Below are positions 56,934 to 64,000 of a DNA stretch of 64,000 nucleotides, piece after piece. How positions within the stretch are numbered: position 1 is the first letter of the stretch; each line of letters begins with the position of its first letter. The translations under genes were made by a program, and so were the position numbers. The notes beneath the pieces were generated by a model that was not told the DNA's origin, made no database searches, and saw nothing but the letters and a program-made list of their open reading frames with translations. Source of the stretch: Onchidella celtica (lineage: Eukaryota; Mollusca; Gastropoda; Systellommatophora; Onchidiidae); the NCBI GenBank assembly GCA_963931925.1, contig OZ007581.1, forward strand, positions 16,208,450 through 16,272,449, in the 5' to 3' direction.

Positions 56934-57554
56934 TAAATACTTCCTCAATGACCTGCTGGGGCTGGTAATGTAGAAACTATGTCTACAGGCCTTTCCCCTG
57001 ATTTTCTGTAAACCACAGACATTGTAGTACATCCTCAACTCATTAAAAAGCATTTAAAATAATCCATACTATTACATCCCGATTTCTACCTTCAATACTC
57101 TTTAAGCACTAGGCTGCGAAATTATTACTCAACCAATAGAGAAGGTCCCATTTTAACGTTTACATTCATTGCATGCCATTGGAACTCACATGAAGTGTGT
57201 ATACTGTCTATAAACACGTAAGGATTAGGAAGTCATTTGTTTTCATCGAAACGTGCAGACAAATAATCATGAACATAATTATTTTACACCAATATTCACC
57301 TACGCCCATGATAAACGGAAAGTTACGTACATAATTATACTGTAATGGGGCTGGAGGGGTGAACATGCAAACAGTGAAACATTGTAACTCCGTGACCAAA
57401 AATGATGACATGTTGTGACCTACATCATATACTAAACTCTGCAGCCTCTTGGTTTCTCGGCACTCAAAGTGACACCAATTGTGGAGAAAAGGGGGCCATT
57501 TTCCTAATATGGCAAAACGGTTGTATGACATTTGGAGCACTACTGCAGATCAAA

Positions 57555-58226
57555 GAAAGCCGCCGTGTGATATTTGGAGCACTAAGTTAGTTCAAAGAAA
57601 GCCGCCATGTGATATCTGGAGCACTAAGTTAGTTCAAAGAAAGCCGCCATGTGGTATTTGGAGCACTAAGTTAGTTCAAAGAAAGCCGCCATGTGACATT
57701 TGGACCACTAAGTTAGTTCAAAGAAAGCCGCCATGTGATATTTGGAGCACTAAGTTACTTCAAAGAAATCCGCCATGTGACATTTGGACTACTAAGTTAG
57801 TTCAAAGAAATCCGCCATGTGACATTTGGACCACTAAGTTAGTTCAAAGAAAGCCGCCATGTGATATTTGGACCACTGAGTTAGTTCAAAGAAAGCCGCC
57901 ATTTGACATTTGGAGCACTAAGTTAGTTCAAAGAAAGCCGCCATGTGACATTTGGAGCTCTAAGTTAGTTCAAAGAAAGCCGCCATGTGACATTTGGACC
58001 ACTGAGTTAGTTCAAAGAAAGCCGCCATGTGGCATTTGGAGCACTAAGTTAGTTCAAAGAAAGCCGCCATGTGGCATTTGGAGCACTAAGTTAGTTCAAA
58101 GAGAGCCGCCATTTGACATTTGGAGCACTAAGTTAGTTCAAAGAAAGCCGCCATGTGGCATTTGGAGCACTAAGTTAGTTCAAAGAAAGCCGCCATGTGG
58201 CATTTGGAGCACTAAGTTAGTTTCAC
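57555..58226 (+). repeat. 42-bp minisatellite, 16 copies, open in frame
   Basis: Unit AAAGAAAGCCGCCATGTGAC plus ATTTGGAGCACTAAGTTAGTTC. Since 42 is divisible by three, the plus frame 57479-58261 stays open for 260 codons as (RKPPCDIWSTKLVQ)16 with substitutions. No signal peptide, ATG context or neighbouring exon supports a gene. The peptide repeat is conserved mostly because the DNA repeat is. Confidence 0.9.
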
Positions 58227-58483
58227 TTCGTTGTGTCCTTTTTTTGTTGTTGAAAATTTAGAATCACAATTCTTCCTCTTGTATAATAATTACAATACAG
58301 AAAAAAATTGAGTTGAGCTTTTTTTAGTTGTTGTTTTTTCTTGCATTTTTCATTGATAGCTTCCCTTCGGCCCACTTCTCTTTCTCCTTCACTTTGCTAG
58401 ATATATATTTTGATTTCTTCCTTTCCCGTACGCTTCACCTACATGCAAAGTTGAAATTCTCCTGACTTTATTAATACGCTTAA

Positions 58484-58832
58484 GGCCGCCTTCAGATAGG
58501 GCTTCCTTTTTCACTTTTCATTTTTCACTCTTCATTTTCTTGATCGTTGGGGTTTTCCCAACACATATACACATGGTCTTTAAACTTAAAAACTTAATAA
58601 TCATAGAGTATTTAGTAGCAAAGCCCCTCACCTCTCTTCATTCCACACTAGAAATGAGCAAGTTCATTCTTGTTGTCATCAGGGCTATTCACTTATTCAT
58701 CGATGAAGAGTGAAGAGTGAAGAATGAATCTCCATCTAAAGGTCCCTCTCTTTTCCTATATTGCCATTTTCGTTTCCTTCGTGAAGAATGAAGAATGAAA
58801 AGTGAAAAATGAAGCCCTATCTAAAGACGGCC
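58484..58832. mobile_element. TTAA-flanked MITE, 349 bp
   Basis: GGCCGCCTTCAGATAGGGCT at 58484 and the inverted GGCCGTCTTTAGATAGGGCT at the right end, each next to CACTTTTCATTTTTC-type repeats. TTAA lies at 58480-58483 and 58833-58836. TTAA targets are used by piggyBac and Kolobok families; which applies cannot be told without the transposase. Confidence 0.75.
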
Positions 58833-59103
58833 TTAATATACACAACAACCTTTTATTGGGTACGCGCTCACACCTCGCCCCGGCGGTGATCTGTCATATT
58901 GTAAGGGCCTCCATGCGGAGTCTAGTGTAATAACAACATATGTCTGGTATTGCCACAAGTTTTGACGATAAATTACGCAGACATGTACATTTTTGGATAA
59001 AATTCAGGCTTTGGTATTATTTATTGACAATCTTTTTGGTAGAGATCAAAGAGGTTATATATAGCTAGAGGTCAGACTAGCGCTACGGTAGGTGAAGTAA
59101 AGA

Positions 59104-59357
59104 TGGCGGCCAACTTACGGCAAGCCTGCTTCGATCTAGACAGTACGGCTAAAGTAAAGCCAACTTACGGCAAGCCTGCTTCGACCTAGACAGTACGGCT
59201 AAAGTAAAGCCAACTTACGGCAAGCCTGCTTCGACCTAGACAGTACGGCTAAAGTAAAGCCAACTTACAGCCAGCCTGCCTCGACCTGGACAGTACGGCT
59301 AAAGTAAAGCCAACTTACGGCAAGCCTGCCTCGACCTAGACAGTGCGGCTAAAGTAA
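59104..59357. repeat. 50-bp minisatellite, ~5 copies
   Basis: Unit GCCAACTTACGGCAAGCCTG plus CTTCGACCTAGACAGTACGG and CTAAAGTAAA, nearly identical copies. Preceded by AAGATGGCGG. No gene. Confidence 0.9.
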
Positions 59358-60153
59358 ACAAATCCAAGCCTAAAACAATACGCTCTTTCAGATTGTTTCA
59401 ACGGGGATTACAGTAGTAATAGTGGGCTGACTTAGGCAACAACACAGACTAATAAATCAACCAGACTGGAAACACAAGCTTCGGGCTGTGTCGTTTTTTA
59501 CGGAAGTTAATGAGATGCGGCTGCATAACCAACATGGCCGCCGCTCGGGAAATTCCTATTCTAGTTCTATCTACAGTAGAAATTTCTTTTTATTTGTCAA
59601 GATTGGTTGTACATGTATTAATAACGCATTATCTTGCCTATCCTTTCATTTTATTGTCTACAGCTGCCTTTTTTTTTTATTGTTATAAATGATGACCGTC
59701 TGGACTTTTAACGACCGCTGCATTGTAGCTATGCTGAAGCGTCGGTCGCAACCGTAAACCTAATGTGGCGGATAGTTCATGACCTTTCGCTGTTTTGTGA
59801 CGTCATACAATGGGCTCATCCAGTCTGGTTATTTTCTTAGTCTGTGGGCAACAATGCCTGCACTTCTGATTAGAAAGGTGCCTTTTGGCACACAAGTAGC
59901 CTGTACCAATCTAAGAAATTTTAGGGTAGGACACAAGTTGTGGCTGCATAATTTGACCCTCATTTGCATAAATTAAAAATGGCCGCCACGGAGCAGTACC
60001 ACCAATTAGAAAGAAGCATGACTTCTAGTTAAACTATGGCATAAATGCAAAAAAAGGTGTCTATATATAGGTTTAAAAGGATGCTGAATTCATTAGAAGG
60101 GATAAAATTTGCATATTATATAAGGTCTGCTTTACCCAAAATTAAAAATTCTT

Positions 60154-62763
60154 TTGCACTTTATGCTATGCGGAAATTATCTTTGTTACATATTCACGCA
60201 TCTGATGATAGCATGTGCGGTTACAAACCACCTCAATCTAGGACAGACACCTGTCATGGTTATGGACCAGCCTCCTTTCACTGTGGCTAAAAAGATCCAG
60301 TGGACATACTCCAACACTCTTGGTGAGGACAAATTTGTTGTGATGCTTGGTGCCATGCATACTGAGAAGGTGTAATATGACTGTCTTGGCGACTGGCTTG
60401 AAGACAGTGGGTGGACATCTCTTCTTACAAACAGTGGATTAGTATCCAGTGGTGTCACTGACTCTCTTCTCAAAGTGTCTCATCTTAATAGGACACGTTA
60501 TATGCATCAAATCACAGCGTTCACCCTTTATTCGCTCTTGTAGCAAGCTTGTCTGGAATACTTGAGAACGAGCGTACTGGATGAACCTCTGTCACTTGAA
60601 CTCTGGATACAGCAACAACGGGACAAAGAGCCTCAATTCATGTATTGGCACCAAACGATGGAACTGGAGCTAACAGTGCTTCAGTTTGTGAAAGCAAACC
60701 GTGCAGCCAATTTTCATGTGTACCTTGAAAGTCTTCAACACCTTATGCCATGGATTTTCGCTCTAGATCATTATACATTATGCACGCAATCTGCCCATTC
60801 ACTTGCGAGACATGTGTGCATTGAAGGAAATGCATCCACAGATCTACAAAGAGTTTGTGGAGGGGGGGATTTGTTGGGCAGAAGACAGAACGATCTTTCT
60901 CCTGTCTCGCTCTTGACCAAATGCATGAGCATCTCATTTGCACAGCAAAAGGTGATGGTGATGTTATTGGACTCACTGAAGACCCTGAAGCTCTCAGAAG
61001 GTTTATGATTGCAGGACCCGAGCTCGCCGGAATAACAGAAGAATTTGAGCAAACATCAAAAATTCCAAGAAACTTTCAAAGAAGACACAAACTCGTTGAT
61101 CAATGCATTTTCTGAATTAGGCAATCCTTTTTTAGAAGATACCGGTGATCTGGTCTCACTAGAAACATCTCAAGTCATGGGCCACGATATTGTTAGCGCA
61201 GTGATGACTATCACTGAAACTGGAAGCAAGAAGTATGATAAATTTTTTTCACAGCGAATACAAAAAGCTTCAATTCCATGGTCAGCAAAGATTCACCTCA
61301 ACAAATTGCCACTGTTTTCAACAAAATTTTCACAAAGCAAAGAAGTCTGTCATTGCATCTCTCAAAGAGGAAAGATCTCAAGTAGTGCACATGATGCTTT
61401 CAGGACATGCAGGAAGGGAAATTGATGAGGACATCTTTTCTCACGAAAATAGTGAAATTCCACCAAGCCTTTGTTCAGCAGGCCAGATGCACAAAGGAAC
61501 CAAATCGGAAATCATAAAATGCTTGGAATCGGAGATAGAATGTTCAGCTTCGACTCCCACTGCTGATGTTATGATTCTCGATGGAGCTTTTGTTGTACAG
61601 TCATTAAGGCCAGGTCTTGTGTCAACATTCAAGGAATATGCTGACCATGTTTTTGTACCTTATATTCTTTCTTGTCTTCAAAATGTTTCTCGACTGGATG
61701 TTGTATGGGACATATACAAACCTGACAGTGACAGCCTGAAGTTTGGTACTCGGCAAAGGCGAGGTGAAGGTGTTCGGCGAAGTGTGACACTGTCTTCCAG
61801 AATGCCAGGAAACTGGCAGACTTTTTTGCGTGTTGATGCAAACAAAACAGTTGTTTCCTATATTAGCAGAACAAATCCAGAACATATGTGTAGGAGGCAA
61901 AGAAATAGTTTCTACATTTGGAGAAAATGTGCTCAGTTCTCCTGTCAGATCAACATCACAAGGGCTTGCTCCTTGTACACACGAAGAAGCAGATACCCGC
62001 ATTTTCATCCATGTTGCTGATGCCACGCTTCACGATTTCAAACGGATCATAATTCGTTCCAGTGACAGTGATGGTGTGGTTATTGCTGTCTCGTGTATTC
62101 AATATCTCTGTCTTGATGAGTTGTGGATTTCCTTTGGATCTGGTCAGGCGCACAAGTACATTCCTGCTCACCTTATTGCACAACACCTGGGCCCAGCAAA
62201 GTCTCGAGCTTTGTTAGCATTTCACTCCCTGACAGGGTGCGACGCCACTTCAGCATTTTACGAGAAGGGGAAGAAAACAGCTTGGAATGTGTGGCAAGAA
62301 TTTCCAGACCTAACTCCAGCCCTGCTCCATTTATCAACATTTCCACAATGCATTGATGATGATATCATGTCCTACATAGAGGCATTTGATGTACGACTCT
62401 ACAACAATTCCTCAGAGATCACATCTGTCAACGCTACTCGCCTTGGACTTTTCATTTACAAAAGCCAAAGACTTTAAACATATGCCCCCCCCCCCCCTCA
62501 AAAGATGCTCTCTTTCAACACACTCTTTGGGCTGCATATTAAGCAGGTCATATTTGGGGACAAACTTTGATCAATTGCCCTGCTGTGCCTGATCCTTCAA
62601 AATGGGGTTGGATGAAGGAAAGTGGTACCAATAGATGGCAGCCACTATGGTTAACCAAACCACTGATATCCAAAATTCAAACTCTTGTTACTTGCCATTG
62701 CAAGAAGATTTGCAAACCACCTTATAAATGTTGTGCAGCCCAGGTATGCAATCCAGTCAAGTA
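60154..62763 (+). pseudogene. Large transposon protein: N-terminal conserved region, FEN/XPG-like nuclease, CXC tail; broken
   Basis: Fragments in changing frames form one protein of roughly 850 residues. N-terminal conserved region: LGAMHTEKV (stop at 60373), LGDWLEDSGW, SHLNRTRYMHQITAFTLY (stop near 60541), MELELTVLQFVKANR. Middle: GLTEDPEALRRFMIAGPELA, ELGNPFLEDTGDLV, VMILDGAFVVQSLRPG, RMPGNWQTFLRVDANK. Nuclease-like: HEEADTRIFIH, RSSDSDGVVIAVS and SLTGCDATSAFYEKGKKTAW, with the acidic pairs and Gly-Lys-rich turn of FEN1/XPG-type PIN nucleases. End: WGWMKES and the cysteine-rich CHCKKICKPPYKCC tail. At least five frameshifts (near 60775, 61050, 61335, 61830, 62470) and two stops. I recognise it as a widespread multicopy invertebrate family; the nuclease reading is inferred from motifs. 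Confidence 0.7.
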
Positions 62764-62764
62764 A

Positions 62765-63470
62765 ATCGTAAGAATAATCAACAGAATATTAAATGCATAA
62801 TTCTTAAGTGAGTAATTACTATTTTAGCGGCTACAGACTATTCTGCTGACATGAACTAAGGTCACATAGTAGTTAAAGACTATCAGTGTACTTAAGTTTA
62901 CAGAATTTTTTTCGTTTTAATATGCCTTCCATTTGTATCTCTTGCAGTTTTATCATGTCATTCCACGGTTATTACAATATTTTCAGATTGGGCAAAGGAG
63001 ATATTTCAATATTATGAGCTATTACTTCTTTCATTCTTTGTAAGAGTTGCAATTGAAAAGAACATGCTGATTATTATACCCTATGCATTTTTTAATTTTA
63101 TGAGTCATATGCCAGACGCACTTTGATTCATGTAAAGTCCAATTTAATTTGGTATTACTTATGATTACTACATTTTATTCTTTTTTAGCACATTAAACAT
63201 TTAATTACATGATTGAATTCTGGAAACATTAAGTTACATAGGGTATTGTTGGTGTTTTTGTTTTGTTTACTGATCTTATTTTATAAGACAGTCAATTTGG
63301 GGTTATCAGGTTGTTATTTGAAGTGTTAATAAAAAATTTATGATTTTATGGCAATTCTTTCCATTCCATTGAATTCTCCACCATTGAAAACCATAGTAAG
63401 GATACCAAAATTATATTTGTAGCTTTTTTAGATTGAAAAATATAACATGTTATGGTTTTCACTGTTTTTT
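62765..63470. other. 3' non-coding part of the Academ-like element
   Basis: AT-rich sequence between the gene remnant and the right inverted repeat; no ORF or motif recognised. Confidence 0.6.
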
Positions 63471-63660
63471 GTGGCGGCCATTTTTAATTTATGCAAATTA
63501 GGGTCAAATAATTCAGCCACAGCTTGTGTCCTACCCTAAAATGTTTCGGTTTGGTATAAGGTATTGCTATGCCAAGTAGTTCCTTTCTAATCAAAAGTGC
63601 AGGTTTTAGTGGTTTTTTCAGGCTAAGTCAGTCCACTATAATGAGCAGACTTAATTTATG

Positions 63661-64000
63661 TGTAACAGGGATGGGCACGAGCGGGTCTCCCTATCTCACA
63701 CAGTTAAACATACAAATAAAACTATCAGGTTTTGAGAGGACATTTAAGTTTATTAAAAGGGAAAAAAAAACAAATAATAATACAACAATACAATTCACAA
63801 TAAACAGTACAATAAACAAAACAATAAACCAGACAATAAACTAGACAATAAACAGTACAATAAACCACAATAAACAACAATAAACAGGACAATAAACCCA
63901 ACCGACAGGCGCGCTGAAGAAGAACCAAAAAAAACAGGAATTAACAGCACGCCTCATCAGTTAATCATTACATCATGCTAAAACAAGAGAATGCATCAAA
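63661..64000 (-). mobile_element. LTR, partial, runs off the window
   Basis: Read on the minus strand it ends GAGACCCGCTCGTGCCCATC, then CCTGTTACA at 63661, preceded by CCTCTCAAAACCTGATAG and an array of TTGTTTATTGT units. This is the same family as 43501-44558. The left neighbour is not PBS-like, so 63661 is the 3' outer end of a 3' LTR or solo LTR. The remainder lies beyond the window. Confidence 0.75.

Larger units (their letters stand above)
59836..63627 (+). mobile_element. Academ-like (AcademX) DNA transposon with ~155-bp TIRs, defective
   Basis: Left 59836-59989 and right 63471-63627 are inverted copies; the inner 60 bases (TTTTAGGGTAGGACACAAG through AATTAAAAATGGCCGCCAC) are almost identical, the outer part more diverged (CTTAGTCTG versus CTTAGCCTG). 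The outer limits and target duplication are not certain. The interior is one broken gene with an XPG/FEN-like nuclease segment. From memory, Academ elements of the X lineage encode an XPG nuclease and have short target duplications; the assignment is inference. Confidence 0.65.

Noticed and set aside
60186..62186. Minus-strand ORFs opposite the Academ-like gene
   Set aside because: The plus strand carries the family motifs; the minus frames have no domain.

Overview
The window is eukaryotic and AT-rich, with spliced genes, many transposable elements and microsatellites. It has no operons, no Shine-Dalgarno organisation and no bacterial or viral gene sets. The repeat content (a tRNA-Asp-headed SINE, Helitron-like ends closing in CTAG, SINE tails of the type GCGCTATA...(ATT)n, an ISL2EU-type transposon, ankyrin gene arrays) suggests an invertebrate, most likely a mollusc and perhaps a gastropod. 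This assignment is inference.

Layout. Positions 1-8,600 hold a TCTG microsatellite, repeated copies of a Helitron-like element in both orientations, a large hairpin repeat and a foldback MITE, with no recognisable gene. Positions ~9,880-30,130 (copy A) and ~38,640-53,545 (copy B) are two direct copies of one segmental duplication, each carrying a minus-strand ankyrin-repeat gene (A 14,203-17,206; B 46,230-50,027). Later insertions differ between the copies, so each copy supplies the empty site for insertions in the other. In A, an LTR element (17,694-25,202, GCCTT target duplications) was itself hit by a 6.16-kb ISL2EU-type DNA transposon (17,873-24,035). In B, a 1.45-kb LTR landed inside an older MITE, a second LTR carries CGAG duplications, and a 490-bp Helitron sits exactly between A and T. 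Between the copies lies a full-length LINE (34,640-38,032) with one intact EN-RT reading frame and an 11-12-bp target-site duplication; it is the only clearly intact mobile-element gene in the window.

Positions 53,600-59,400 are a chain of MITEs, a deleted pogo-type transposon and coding-like minisatellites. Positions 59,836-63,627 are a ~3.8-kb element with ~155-bp inverted terminal repeats. It carries a broken gene whose C-terminal part looks like a FEN1/XPG-type nuclease followed by a cysteine-rich tail, which I read as an Academ (AcademX-like) transposon. The window ends inside a minus-strand LTR related to the one at 43,501.

How the genes work: the ankyrin genes would encode repeat scaffolds ending in a conserved C-terminal domain with a SOCS-box-like segment. 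Copy A keeps that segment but has two one-base frameshifts; copy B keeps a 1,265-codon open array but has lost the 5' end (98-bp decayed repeats) and the SOCS-like end (one-base deletion). In the ISL2EU element, the THAP-DDE transposase and the divergent SWIM/YqaJ/PHD-type gene are both broken. No tRNA, rRNA, CRISPR or intact host gene was recognised; one possible host first exon lies near 26,690.
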